A DNA stretch of 64,000 bases from Ascidia mentula. Its lineage: Eukaryota; Chordata; Ascidiacea; Phlebobranchia; Ascidiidae. Positions 12,601-24,537 of this stretch are shown piece after piece (position 1 is the stretch's first letter; the number at the start of each line of letters is the position of its first letter). The notes under the pieces are model-generated. The model was given only the letters and a program-made list of their open reading frames with translations, was not told the origin of the DNA and made no database searches. Location: positions 16,258,001-16,322,000 of the forward strand of contig OX387201.1 of NCBI GenBank assembly GCA_947561715.1, given 5' to 3'. The position numbers were made by a program, and so were the translations under genes.

Positions 12601-13141
12601 TCAAAAATGCGTATCAGCATTACTTCGATCTTATCATCATAAACAACAACATTGACCAAACCATCACCGTGCTTGAGGTATTCGCACTTTCTCCTGTACC
12701 CCGTGGTTGTATTTGACTGCTTGTATACTTGATTTGTACTTCTCCATACCCCAGCCTTTATGTCCTGATTGGACTCATTAGAAAATGATTGTGACGTAAC
12801 AAGTAGGAAGGGCCAAAAACCGCCAAAAATTTGACGATAAATTTAACGAAAACGGGAAAACAGAAAAAAGCGAATATTCGTAAAATTTAATGAAAAGGCT
12901 CATGCACAGACCCCCTAAAACCACCCCACTGGCCACTTTGATGTCCGTGAAGTTTGAAACCACTGCCTTACACCGAAAAGCTCTAAAAGTGTCTGTTTTT
13001 GAAATTGTCAAATAATTCTTGTATATGTGAAGTTGATGGCGAAATTTCCTGCAAGTAAAACTTTTCATTTTCTTCTCACAGAACGCAATCGAAGAAATCG
13101 CCTCAATGCAACAATGGGTTCCAGTGTCCTGGGTGTATTGA
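611..13141 (+). CDS. CASK: CASK (calcium/calmodulin-dependent serine protein kinase, MAGUK), 5' end outside the window
   Basis: Membrane-associated scaffold of cell junctions and synapses. Eighteen coding exons close in phase (747 codons with stop): 611-713, 1032-1204, 2265-2471, 2712-2823, 3151-3272, 6903-7058, 7347-7538, 8045-8123, 8231-8316, 8797-8865, 9800-9996, 10084-10199, 10447-10527, 10865-10945, 11289-11491, 11899-11985, 12561-12677, 13082-13141. Domain order is the C-terminal two thirds of the CaMK-like kinase (starts at [12 protein letters not shown]), L27 pair, PDZ (ending FKIVPSYR), SH3 (DDHNWWQ), hook with a GKKKK patch, and guanylate kinase ending PVSWVY. The kinase metal motif reads GFG instead of DFG, as in vertebrate CASK. 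The N-terminal part, about 140 residues by comparison with human CASK, lies left of the window. The PDZ-SH3 linker is short compared with human CASK. A candidate poly(A) signal is at 13841-13846. Identity is near certain; exon edges are by eye. Confidence 0.95.
2101..2173. repeat. Intronic hairpin, 21-nt arms with 31-nt loop
   Basis: In the CASK intron between the kinase exons, 2101-2121 (GGTTCACAAGGCTTCGCAGCC) is the reverse complement of 2153-2173 with two mismatches, separated by 31 nt. The sequence just upstream (2079-2098) resembles a stretch at about 40715-40745 (TTGGCGATCACA-type), so this is probably a remnant of a DNA transposon or MITE. A precursor-miRNA-like hairpin is the alternative. 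Confidence 0.6.
4504..5240 (+). CDS. Unrecognised small Ser/Pro-rich protein gene nested in a CASK intron
   Basis: Three exons (4504-4637, 4830-4986, 5076-5240) with canonical GT/AG borders join in phase into 152 codons with stop. I do not recognise the family. The N terminus is basic and then aromatic ([20 protein letters not shown]). The middle has [12 protein letters not shown], and the C terminus has a polyproline stretch ([14 protein letters not shown]) that could be an SH3 or WW ligand and phosphorylation region. There is no signal peptide and no membrane segment. It sits in the CASK intron 3273-6902 on the same strand. An in-frame TAG at 4483 and the phases exclude it from being a CASK exon. 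A ctgcag acceptor at 4470-4475 precedes the start, and ATTAAA at 5271-5276 may end the transcript. The gene call rests on phase closure, not homology. Confidence 0.6.
5582..5680 (+). repeat. Degenerate copy of hammerhead-bearing repeat family 1
   Basis: Shares its upstream part with 60334-60457: CTGTATAGTCACCACAAG, GTGGAAGTCTTT, then a GACCTAAATAGGTC hairpin where intact family members have ribozyme stem II. The conserved GAAA is changed to CAAA, so it cannot be active as a hammerhead. It lies just 3' of the nested gene in the CASK intron. Confidence 0.5.
6066..6232. repeat. Dispersed repeat, copy 1 of a pair in CASK introns
   Basis: About 165 bp sharing ordered blocks with 7648-7806: TTTTTCCGC near the start, TCTCTCTTGGGATCA, GTAAATGAG and ATACCTCATTGCTTTTCTGCA. 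Family unknown; no coding content, no tRNA-type boxes recognised and no obvious target-site duplication. Confidence 0.6.
6425..6604 (+). CDS. CASK: Probable alternative first coding exon of CASK (kinase-less isoform)
   Basis: A 60-codon open exon starts at ATG 6425, ends in CAG at 6604 and is followed by a GTATTT donor. It ends in phase 0 and therefore reads directly into the CASK exon at 6903 (LYDRINTK). The product would be about 567 residues: a basic N terminus ([19 protein letters not shown]), the second L27, PDZ, SH3 and guanylate kinase, without the CaMK-like domain. A tttgcag acceptor at 6409-6415 lies 9 nt before the ATG and would suit spliced-leader addition. Flies are known to make a short CASK form lacking the kinase; that this exon does the same is inference. 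It could instead be an unspliced chance ORF. Confidence 0.6.
7648..7806. repeat. Dispersed repeat, copy 2 of a pair in CASK introns
   Basis: Same orientation as the copy at 6066-6232, with the blocks TTTTTCCGC, TCTCTCTTGGGATCA, GTAAATGAG and a diverged CCTCACTGTTTCCTGCA. It lies in the intron 3' of the L27/PDZ exon. Family unknown. Confidence 0.6.
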
Positions 13142-15562
13142 TACAGATCAATGCACGCGCACGCCCTGCGTCTTCCTTTTGTGATTTCTATCCGACTCAA
13201 TACCTTCAATTTCTTCTCCGCCGATGGCGCCAGAGCGCGACTTTGCTGCTTTCGTCACGCATCATTGATTCTTTATCATTACCTATTATTACGATGATGA
13301 TGACGTACACCGTTGTTTTATGGGTATCTGATGAACGTCTGTAAATTTGACAATTTGTGCGACATCTGATTGGTTGACGTGGAAATGTGAGCTGACCAAT
13401 CGAGGGCAGCCACTCGTCACCACGTATCTATTTAAATGAAGCAAAAGCCTAATCCAACTATCACATACAGATCTGTCGTATTGGTTTGTGATTGGTTGAT
13501 TTAAAATCGCCGTACATCATAATGTTGATCTCTCAATCCCAAGTTTGTCGTCACTGCTTGAAACAACGTGTACTATATATGATATGTTTGAAACAACATC
13601 GGGAGCTCTCCTAACTGTCTGTCTACGATGTCATTGTTCTTCTACTGTTATGCAATAATTGTTGTGGTAGTTATGGAAACAGTCTTAAGTTTCAGTCTTG
13701 TGGGGTGGCTCTTGAAATAGTCACCTGCGATGGCACACGACGCATAACTTCAGCCAATATGCTTTAAAGTTGATTTGGTTTTGATTATTGTCAACTAATC
13801 GCTATCATACATTAAAGCTTACCTAATACGACCAGAAACAAATAAAAATATATCCTATAATGTTTATTTTTTGCTGAAATATAATCGGCATCCTGTTCAG
13901 CACCGGATGATGGCGTGATCATTTTGAAAGGTCATGTTTTAATTCCGCGATGTGTCGGTGTCTGATTTTCTAAATGAAAAATCTTCTACACCATGTACGG
14001 TTACATTTTACATTATGTTGCATATTTGGACCGTAGTCCGAACTGGCTCCTGTAAATAGCCAATATGCCAGTAATTTTTGTAATAATTGTGTAGCAAAAT
14101 CATTTTTGTATGATCCAACACTTCGGTATACAGTGTGCTTCGTTAATTTGACCCATTGTGCGATATTTTCACCTGGGAGTGCTTTTGCTCCCCTTACCCT
14201 CCCCGTCGTGCTTATGTCCTTGCCAAAATCCCTTTGCCCGATTTTGTCGTCCGGTGACTCTTGTTTCACACCGTTTCGTGTACATTTGTTTTATTCAGTA
14301 TTCAGGCGCAATCGTGGGTGTGTGTGAATCTAATGAAAAATATAATTTTATTAGACCTCTGTATGTGGCGGTGGAATTTCAAACAGGACGAGGCCGGACT
14401 TCCCAAACCCCTTCACCCACGACTCTTTTTCAGGTCGAATGATTTATTTGTAAAAAAACGACTAAATATCTTCTGCAACTCAAGAATATGCAATGAAACA
14501 CGTGTTTCGGGTATTGATTGCAATCGCTTTTTGTTGTTGACCAAACAACATTTGATGAATATGCCTGGGTGCCCACATGGCAGACACTAATTATCGAATA
14601 AATAAGATGGCATCAACACAATAATTCTTGAGGCGCAATGTGGTTTAAGCACTTCTAGCAATGCTTGTGTAATTTGGTTACCCGTTTACTATGCCTGTAT
14701 AGTGGGGCCACGGGCCTAAATCGCGGCTCAGCAACCGTTTCGGAGGTTCCTACTCCATGAAATATATTGCAAGGTATTACTATGTGTAAAAATGCGACCC
14801 AAAGATCAGCATCCGCACCAAACATGGTATAAATGCCCATGTTTTACCGCGGTATCAGTCAATCAGGTTCGTGTGATATGAAACAGTCAGTGACGTGGAT
14901 TTCCCATAGGCAGCCGCATGCCTTTGTTGTGAGTTATTGTTTGTGAAGTCATTTGTGTTATTTTGTATTTCAACTGTGACCATCTTTAGTGGGCTGCTAA
15001 GTATTGTCTCAGCCAGTAAGTAAACCCGATGCCGCATGTCCAAATTCCCACATTCCCGAAATAGCCGTTCTGTTACGTATATTTACCTCACCGGTGTTAT
15101 TGCGGTATTTGGTGCTTTGGCTTTAGGTACAGACAGATTGCAACCATTACGGCTTGAAATTAGTGCAATGTAAGAGGTACTGGTTATGGTAAAACGAGCA
15201 GCAAGAAATTGTTTTTACTCCATGAAATCTAATCAACATCTTATGGAAAACGACTTACAGATTTAGAACACCTGACATCGCACCATTCTTTAAACTCTCT
15301 GTAACAACTAAGCGCTGTGATTCGAAGTAGCCCTTTGGCCTTTGTGCTTTGCTACGCTGGCACTAAACGACCTTACGTTGCTTGTATTACCGACCAACTA
15401 ACCACAGCAATACGCGCACAATTTAGATTGAAGAAAAGTAGAACAAAACGTTAGCCAGGTCATAAAAGACCCCTACACTCCACTAAACGCAAAAGAACAG
15501 GAAAAAGAAAGATTGTTTTAGAGACAGAACTGTGTCTTTTTCAGCAATAGTTAGACACCGAA
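13142..15562. other. CASK 3' UTR and intergenic region
   Basis: Holds the CASK 3' untranslated region up to the AATAAA at 13841, then about 1.7 kb in which I find no supported gene. Open frames here (for example around 14106-14590) overlap one another, lack splice context and resemble nothing I know. Confidence 0.6.
15543..15544 (+). promoter_or_regulatory. Probable (trans-)splice acceptor before the acid phosphatase start
   Basis: A strong pyrimidine-tract acceptor (tgtgtctttttcag) ends 18 nt before the ATG with no upstream coding exon of this gene, as expected for spliced-leader addition in an ascidian. A 5' UTR intron is the alternative. Confidence 0.45.
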
Positions 15563-18500
15563 ATGCATAGTTTCCGTTGTTTGGTTATTTGCTTGTTTGC
15601 TGCCCTTGCAGCATCGAGGGAAATTCCCATTCCGAATGCCAATACCGTTACAAGCATTAAAGGTAAACAGTTTGTTTTTCAAGAATTTGTTTTTTTAAAA
15701 ATATATGATGTTAACAAAGTTCGGAATAGTTTTTAATCTTCACCTTTGCTTTTACATTTAAACCAAAATTTTAAAAATACATTTAAAAAACAACGTTTTT
15801 CAGAATGTACGTAGGCTGTTTTTTCGGGTTTTTAATCGAACTTTTTTTATTCAAACCAACACAGAGAAACTGAACCAAGATGCTCTTAATTTCGTGATTG
15901 CGGGTGATTTTGGAGGTTGGCCCCCTCCGTTCTATACAACACCAACCCAGATCACCAACGCTGAGAGAATGGGAGAAGTGGCGACGGCCAAGAAAGCCAA
16001 CTTTGTCATCGCCAACGGAGACAACTTTTACTTCCTCGGCGTTAAAAATGAAAAAGACGATAGATTTAAGGTTTCAAACTAGATTATAAGCAGTGTGCTG
16101 TGTTATATTCAGAAATTATTTTTTTTTTGTCTTGCAAACAGGCTTATATATTCTTTGGCTTGCAAACAGGCTTTTCAACGTGAATTAACAGGATTGTGTA
16201 ATTTTTTTAGTCTTCAGGTTATAGGATTTTGTGCGGATCTTACTAGCCTCCAGTCCAGAGATACAATTAAGTGTTTAAAAATTTATTGTTTTTAAGAAAA
16301 CGTTTTTGCTTTAACTTGTCCCATACTATTTGAAATTTCCGATTCCGAGACATTTAACCCAAGAAATAGACTTGTCCGTCTCCTTGTGAAAAGATGGAAA
16401 TGATTCTTACCTTTGTAGCTGACTTACGAGGACGTCTATACCGACCCGTCATTGATGGTGCCATGGTACCCTACGATGGGTAACCACGATTGGCATGGCA
16501 ACGCACAAGCACAGCTGGACTATTCCCACATTTCGTCACGTTGGTAAATATGAGTTCTATATTTGGTAGCTCGGATATTCATTGGTTGAAAACGTGGGCG
16601 TGATCGTTTAACGAAACCGATAAGAATTAGGTTAAAAGTGCGGTTGGAATGACAAAACACAAACATCATTATACAGTCACTGGGTTGGAGTTGGCATGTT
16701 TATTTTATTGAAAAGGGGCTTTGAAGTTTAGTAACCAATAAATTATTTCAGGAAATTAATGGTGGCATTTGTTCTATAGCTGACAAAAACATTAGCTTTT
16801 CGGTAAATGCATTCAAATCATTGCTGTACAATAACTGTTGTGACCGACTTGCTTTGCGTCTATTCATCACAAAACGCTTCTTGCATTTCTCCCACAAAGG
16901 ACTTACCCGTGGTATTGGTACACTTTGGACTTCGATCTCACGCCGACCAACACAAGTATTCGCATCATCATGATGGATACGACTATCCAGTGCGGTATAA
17001 ACTCAGGTGGTGTACCTATTAATGAAACTGTTGCTGAGATGCAATGGGATTGGGTCGAACAACAATTGAAAGATAGCGCGAGGTAAATTACACTTTGTAC
17101 CATGGTTTACATCACACGGTTTTTTCTTCAGTGGCAAAACCAAACCGTTTGCGAATAAGTTTTCGTTGCCGATGAGTAACTTTATAGGCCGTTAAAATAA
17201 AAAATGCCACTAACTAAAGATTACCATATAGCGAAATATATTTTCGTCAACCTATCATTTTGTTTTTCGCTATTACAGTTACGACTATTTGATTGTTGTC
17301 GGCCATTTTCCCGTTTTCGGGGCAGGTAATACGGGACCCGTGATCAAGTGCCTGCACGATCGCTTGCGCCCTCTTCTGGATCAATACAAGGTTTCGGCAT
17401 ACATTGCTGGACACGAACATAACTTGCAGGTGCAACATAGAGGTTTATATAGACATTTTTTATCAAATCAAGTCATATATAAATACATTTTGTTAATTTC
17501 TTTGTAATGCTGAAAATATGTATTTGAATAAGTCACAGAACTGAAGATGCCTCTTCAGGCGAAATATATTTTTCTGTTATGAAATATCTATGGACAGCAT
17601 TGGGCCCACACAGAAAATCTCCATACCGGTGCCTGCCAGGGTGTAGCTTGGCTTACTGGTCCAGTTTAGTTACTAAATTACTTTTTTTAATGTAAACACA
17701 GTTGAACTATTGCTTAAAATCCGAACGCAGAAAGAAGATAACCAGCTAATTCTATTTTTACGATACCTTTTTTTTATTGAAAAGCAAGAACATAGGTCCT
17801 TGTAGGTTGCGGCGGCTACAAATTCAACAGTAGTCATACTGCAGAATTCCAACGAAATGTTTATCTATCACCCCCTACTTGCAGCATTTAAAAGACAACC
17901 CTGCAACAAACACTGAATACTTCGTGGTCGGATGCAGCAACTTCGTGTCTCCGAGATTCGTCAACATCGATGCAACAGAATTCCAACCTCAATTCACGTA
18001 AGTTCTCTACTATAACATTCCTAGATGAGCTCCAAAAGGAGTAAAATGCCAATTAGGCAAAATTAATATTTCTTTAATAAAGATCTTATACTGATGGTGT
18101 GATCGTCTTTTACTCCTTTTGGAGCTCTAGGAATGTTATAATGAATTCCAAAGGCAGATCCGTCGATTACTGACCTACAAAGGCTGATTCCTGCAGTCAA
18201 ATTTCTGACGTTTTTTTCTATTAAGTTCTCTACTATTGCGAAAAGAACTAAAAGCTTTTCGAAATTGAGAAGTGTCCCACGGAAAAAGCTATTGATAATG
18301 CTTACATTTACCTCTTCAGTATTCCAAAACATTTTAATTTATTGTTTCGTGCATAATCGTTCCGCTAACTTCATTATTGGTTATTTGTGCAAGGTTGCCA
18401 TGCTTATTTCTGAGATTCTTGTTTGTTTTCATGAGCAATGTCTTACATAAACCTGCTTATTTTTAGCTGGGCTGAAATGGATGACTTGGGTGGGGGATTT

Positions 18501-18599
18501 GCACGCGTGGAAATCAACAAACAAAGTATGAAGATGGTATTCATCCAAGGAAGAGACGGGAAAGAAATCTACAGTTATGATATCATGCCGCGGTCATAA
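15563..18599 (+). CDS. ACP5: Tartrate-resistant (purple) acid phosphatase type 5
   Basis: Secreted or lysosomal Fe-containing metallophosphatase that hydrolyses phosphate monoesters. Seven exons (15563-15662, 15865-16070, 16419-16543, 16900-17082, 17279-17429, 17885-17997, 18467-18599) give 336 residues, close to the usual size. The N terminus has a signal peptide ([17 protein letters not shown]). All metal-ligand motifs of the family are visible in order: AGDFGG, NGDNFYF, MGNHDW, GHFPV and GHEHN. The last exon ends DIMPRS. Mammalian TRAP has GDWGG where this has GDFGG. It is downstream of CASK on the same strand but 2.4 kb away, so an independent unit. AATAAA at 18610-18615 follows the stop by 10 nt. 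Intron 6 carries the long inverted repeat at 18012-18139; intron 5 carries a hammerhead-like fold. Confidence 0.95.
17535..17577 (+). ncRNA. Hammerhead-ribozyme-like fold (family 2)
   Basis: Stem I ACAGAA (17535-17540) pairs with TTCTGT (17572-17577). The core CTGAAGA is followed by an unpaired T, then stem II GCCT-CTTC-AGGC and GAAA at 17561-17564, with a minimal AT-rich stem III. The extra T before stem II and the weak stem III make activity uncertain. The same layout recurs at 63580-63616. It lies in an ACP5 intron. Confidence 0.45.
18012..18139. repeat. Fold-back element: 32-bp inverted repeat in an ACP5 intron
   Basis: Left arm 18012-18046 and right arm 18108-18139 are reverse complements over 32 bp, apart from three extra bases (ATG) in the left arm. 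The loop is about 61 nt. The arms share ATAACATTCCTAG and GAGCTCCAAAAGGAG, the latter itself nearly self-complementary. It begins 15 nt after the donor of exon 6. Likely a foldback MITE or a structured intron RNA. Confidence 0.75.
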
Positions 18600-19735
<1,136 letters not shown>

Positions 19736-19762
19736 CTGATTTAATTTTGCTTCCAATCAATC

Positions 19763-20488
19763 ATGACTGTTCATCTGCTGCATATTTATGACCGCAATGG
19801 AAATTCCTTGTTTGAAAAAGAATGGAGCAGAAAGAAAGCTTCCAACCTCTCAAATGAAGAAGAAAAAAAGCTTCTTTTTGGCATGATTCATTCAATTAAA
19901 TCTTTTGTAACAAAGATGTCACCCAAGGACTGGTAAAAGTTTAATTTCTTGTTACTTAAATAAGCTCCTTATTTCTGTGAGAAACTGCACACAAGTCGAT
20001 ATTGCCTGATGTATTCATTAGGTTTTTTATTTTCACATTTGTTGTCTTTTACAGCAAAGAAGGATTTCTCAGCTACTCGACCAGTCGATACAAACTTCAC
20101 TTCTATGAGTCACCCACAGGATTAAAGTTCATCCTTCTTACTGACACTTTTGTTGGAAACATTAGGGAAACCATGAAGAAAATTTATAGCTCTGTGAGTA
20201 ATACAGATTGCTAAATACCAAACTTGATAAGATTTGCATTGGGAATATGTGCCAGTTAAATGTAATGTGCTGGAATAAAAACTTCACAAAAGAATCAAGC
20301 AGGATGTGGTATAATTTATCTTCGTTTCCATAAAAGAAAATTTGTATTATGTATCTTCACAGATTTACGTGGAATTTGTTGTACGTAATCCACTTTGTCC
20401 ACTGAATGAGCCCATCAGAAGTTCATTGTTTGAAACCAAACTGGAAGCATTTATGACTGGACTCTCATTCTTTGAAGACTCGAGCTAA
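19763..20488 (+). CDS. TRAPPC1: TRAPP complex subunit 1 (Bet5-type longin protein)
   Basis: Small core subunit of the TRAPP tethering and Rab-GEF complex acting between ER and Golgi. Three exons (19763-19932, 20055-20193, 20363-20488) close in phase to 144 residues, the usual family length. The start MTVHLLHIYDRNG, the middle FLSYSTSRYKLHFYESPTG and YVEFVVRNPLCPL match the vertebrate protein well. The chosen ATG is the only one fitting the conserved N terminus. Between the NEDD8 stop and this ATG there is no AG dinucleotide; the nearest upstream AG (19726-19727) is inside the NEDD8 coding sequence. The mRNA is therefore either dicistronic or trans-spliced inside NEDD8. AATAAA at 20514-20519. 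Confidence 0.95.
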
Positions 20489-21014
20489 AAGATCTCCAGT
20501 GCATGGCTTATCAAATAAATATTGTACATTAATTTCCTCAGCTGTGTTTCTGTTTGAGGTTTTGATGCCCAGAAAGATTGCAATTTTTAGAAAAAGAAAA
20601 AATCCTTTAGTTTAAAAAAAAACATGCATTGGGCTGATGATGATGATCTTTATTATCTGCACAAATGCCAATATCCCACACAAATGCTGGAAACATCACT
20701 TTTCATAATCTGATGTATATGCAATAATGTAGGTGTATTAAAACAACAGTGAACTTTTTTGACCACTATTGTATCTAAGTCCTCTGGAAGTTGGTCCATA
20801 TATATTTTTCAAAAATTTTTAAGCACGAGTGAAACCCAACTCCGATAAAAAAACAAATGTATGTCAGCTGCAACTCCACTTTGGCAAGACACTAAACACG
20901 AGTTGCATGCATTTTATAATCAGGTGCATTTAAGGATTTTCTAACTTGCAACTACAGTTCCAAGACACCTGCAAGCAACACCACAAAAAGTACAACAACA
21001 ACAAATTAAATAGG
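20489..21014. other. Shared 3' region of TRAPPC1 (+) and SPCS2 (-)
   Basis: Convergent gene ends. It holds the TRAPPC1 poly(A) signal at 20514, a short (TGA)n tract at about 20637-20647 and TTTATT at 20649-20654, a possible SPCS2 poly(A) signal on the minus strand. No gene is seen. Confidence 0.5.
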
Positions 21015-23553
21015 TTAACGCTTCTTTTTTCCGGCAGCGATGGAGTCGTGCAGTCCAAGCACAATCTGCTCAAATTTATCAAAGAGTAGTAATCCACTAT
21101 CATCAAAAAATTCTCCCACGCATTTAGTCATGGATGCACTTCGACTGTCAGAATTGTCCCTCACTGATATAGTCAAAGCATAATCCTTTTCATACCTGCA
21201 ACATTAAATATAAAAAAATCCACCAATAAAATTTGCACACTTATTTTGTTTATGAAAGTTTCAGGGTCATTTATTGATATCTTGCATAAACATCACAAAT
21301 AACTCAAATGCGTATGAAAACCCTTTTACATGACCAAATTTTGTATAAATTATTATCTTTTCGGAACACTTGTTCTTATGTTGTTTATTATAGACACTCA
21401 GGATGATTTTATACCAAGACTGACAGATTTTAGCCTGGAAATTAACGTTTCTGTGATTGTCGTATGTTTTTTTTTAAGTGTTCATAACTGTAGTTAAATG
21501 TAGGTGGAAGTTTTTTTTTAAGTTTTCAGAAATATATATAAATTGGGCCAAAAAACAGTGTTGTATAATTAACACTCATTCTCCACTCAATACCTGATTG
21601 CCTATAAAGTATGGATCCAGAGTCAAAACATTCCCCCACTACTAATTTTAACCATTGTCCCAAAATCAACACTAGAAAGTCATTTGTAAATATTTCTTAC
21701 TTGACCATTGTGGAAGCTAAAGTCCAAACAATATCTGGTTCAGTACCAACTGGATCTTTCTGGTGGGCGACAAGAAACACATTCTTCTCACGAAAGTTGG
21801 CATGAAGTGTTAGGACTCCCATTAGGATAAAATATGAGCACTGCAAAAAACAACCATTATTTCTTGGCATGATAACAATGTGTATAGTTTTTGTTTTTAG
21901 AAAGCATAGGCACAGCCTTGCATCAAGGTTGCTTAGTTTGTAGATTCTTGCCCTCGATTAGGTGCTGTCTTATTTTAGGCGATAGGAATGTATCGAAGTT
22001 TGAATTAAATTGTTTGGAACAAAATGTTTCTGATTGGAGTCGGGTAGTTTACCTTGGATTATGTTATTAAGCAATCTTAACCTTTAAAATTTTATTTAAT
22101 ATACACTTTTCATTATGCCCAAGCTAAAAAACCATTCTCAAGTCAGATCACATACTACAACATTATTAATATATCAAATTATAAAATGTGCCGTATCAGT
22201 CTTGTTTTTTGTATCACTTTGTGTCGTTTACACCGGATGGTGTGAGGGATACTTGCTAAAGCTCGTGTACGTTATAATATAAAAGTCGGTCTTCTCAAAA
22301 AGTGCCAAAGCAGGACAATTCAATTATTAATATATAATACACTTAGCTTTGGCTTTTTGATTAACAGCATCTTAGCTTTGGCTTTTTTATTCGAAGTTAT
22401 TAACTCCACTTATTTTGCACCCAAATATAATACACTTATGCTAAAATCACCAGACTACCTTTCATTTTTATTTAACCTTAACTGTAATATATAAATACAA
22501 CTTCTCTTACCACACAAAGTATCAGAACAGGTTTGGACTCAGGGAATGGATGGAGAAAGTCCCATAACAAGGCAAGCAAAGCAAACAGCACTGCAGTTGT
22601 ACAAATTGCAAGCCTCGTGTCAATCAAATTAAAATTTTCTTCATATCCAAGATTTAAAAGAACCTAAATAAATAGAGCATTGAACACTTTGAAGCAACTT
22701 TACATGTAACCAAAGGTTGAATTGACTTTTAAGTTCGGATAATTCTGCTATACCACAGAACAGGTATAAAATATGTAATGAGGAAATTGTGAAAAGCTTC
22801 TTAAAGTATGTTGCCATGTGTTTTTTGTCTTCACAACTATATATATCGAGGTTTGAGGCTGTACCACTAAGTTGGGATTTTAACATTTAAATATCATGCA
22901 TAGCTTAGCTGATATGACAATGTACAGCTTACGACATGTATAACTACAAAAAATAAAAAGCATAAGCAAAATGCTGTAGTCATAATAATCAATGTCTCAG
23001 CAAGCATTGTATTTCTGTCTTTGAGATTTTTTATAATTTCTGCATGCTTAGGCGAGGCATAAGAATGATACATCAGATCAGCAATGTCCAACCTGCGACC
23101 CAGTTAGATTATTGCAACCCTGTACTGATTTTACCTGTGTAGAAAAAATAGAAATGAGATAGGCTACACAGAAGTGCCATGAGAAATTGTAAACATTTGT
23201 CGCTGTGTGACAAAAATCTAACAGAGCATTTACAGTGTGCAGCAACCAACAGTTCACCTGTTGACATTATAAAGTTGACACAAAACATGAAATTATCCCA
23301 TTGTTATCCGTTAAAAAAGGAAAAATTTTTGTTCTAAGACAATGTTTGATTATTGTGTGGCCCTTATGTAAAAAAGGAAACATCAAGTTTGGCCCAGTGA
23401 CGTATTCCATTTGTACACCGCTGCATAATATAAACACTCGGGCAAACACAAAACAAATATTTTGAATACCTTCTTAGCAGCATCGTCCATGGCAATTCTA
23501 ACTGCATTCTGGTCCCACTTGTCTACTTTAATTGGTTTGTCTTCTTCAGACAT
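21015..23553 (-). CDS. SPCS2: Signal peptidase complex subunit 2
   Basis: Accessory subunit of the ER signal peptidase, which removes signal peptides from secretory proteins. Four exons on the minus strand (23470-23553, 22511-22663, 21701-21840, 21015-21195) give 185 residues. N-terminal [18 protein letters not shown] matches the family start. Two membrane segments flank the HPFPESKPV luminal turn ([16 protein letters not shown] and the stretch ending FILMGVLTL). The next exon has [14 protein letters not shown] and the tail is lysine-rich. The protein is shorter than human at the N terminus. An upstream coding exon was sought and not found. It is tandem with the PRUNE2-like gene, whose stop lies about 1 kb to the right. 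Confidence 0.94.
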
Positions 23554-24537
23554 TTTAATAGTTTATCGATGTTGTATGAGCTAAATATAATCGACTTATA
23601 AAGTTGTTTCACTTTCAACAGCTATAGCATAAACTCATCCACATGTGCGTATTTCACATTAGAGTGTGACATCACGTCATGCACTGACGGTTTTGTAACA
23701 GCCAATCACAGTTTAGTACGCATCCCACACGGCCCGATTGATTTGCAAAGCAGAACTTACGAAACATGAAAAAACAAAACATTAAAGCTCTATTTCCGAG
23801 CATTATTTTTTTACATGACACTACCATTCATAAATTACAGATATGCTCGTTCTTCCGTTGAAAACCATATATTCTGGCTCCTTATATCTTGCAACCAAAT
23901 CTTATGGATTTATAATGCCACACTTTATGTAAGTGGACTTGGGCATTTTATATTTAATTTTCGTGTTTTGATAACTTTGATGATCGAAAGCCAAGTAAAG
24001 AAAAGCAAAAACAGCATTCGCTAATAAAGATTTGTTTCAAATGTGTTGTTTACGTTTGTGTTGGGAAAATTATGTATGCCTTTCTAATAATGTATAAACC
24101 AAATATTTGTTTGATTTATTGACATACAATATATGCATACTTTTTAAATCAGGTTTCACAATATATTGCACAAAATCACTAAAATAAGACACACTATAAA
24201 TTGCACATAATAATAAGCAACAATGCACCACAGTCTTTAATATGTTGCTAAGGGTACAGTTCTATAAAGCAAGAATTCACGTTAAGGCACTTATTTTAAT
24301 GCATAGACAAGATGTAAAACAGAAACATCCTGGGCAGTTTGCATCTTCATAGTCACATTGTACTTGCAGCACACAAAAACATTACATGTATCTTTATACA
24401 ATTATGCAGTTTATCCTTCAGCTGAAAAGTAATTAACTGCTATGCAGAAAAATAGATATGTAGTAACACTTTGCGAAGAAGGGATTTACTTTAATTGATT
24501 TACTAAATTCATCATCCATAGGCCTCATGAGGAGTGG
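23554..24537. other. SPCS2 promoter region and PRUNE2-like 3' UTR
   Basis: No gene supported. TTTATT at 24115-24120 would be an AATAAA for the PRUNE2-like transcript on the minus strand, about 420 nt beyond its stop. Confidence 0.45.

Noticed and set aside
12778-13209. 143-codon minus-strand ORF
   Set aside because: It overlaps the last CASK exon and its preceding intron on the opposite strand and has no recognisable motif.
17519-17532. TATTTGAATAAG, matching the end of the Ciona spliced leader as I remember it
   Set aside because: It lacks the leader's 5' end and is not followed by a GTAAG-type donor. A similar TTTGAATAAG occurs at about 63643-63656 (minus strand) in the element sharing the same hammerhead family, so it is probably repeat sequence rather than a leader RNA gene.
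20637-20660. CTGATGATGATGATC as another hammerhead core
   Set aside because: It is a (TGA)n microsatellite; no stem II or GAAA box follows.
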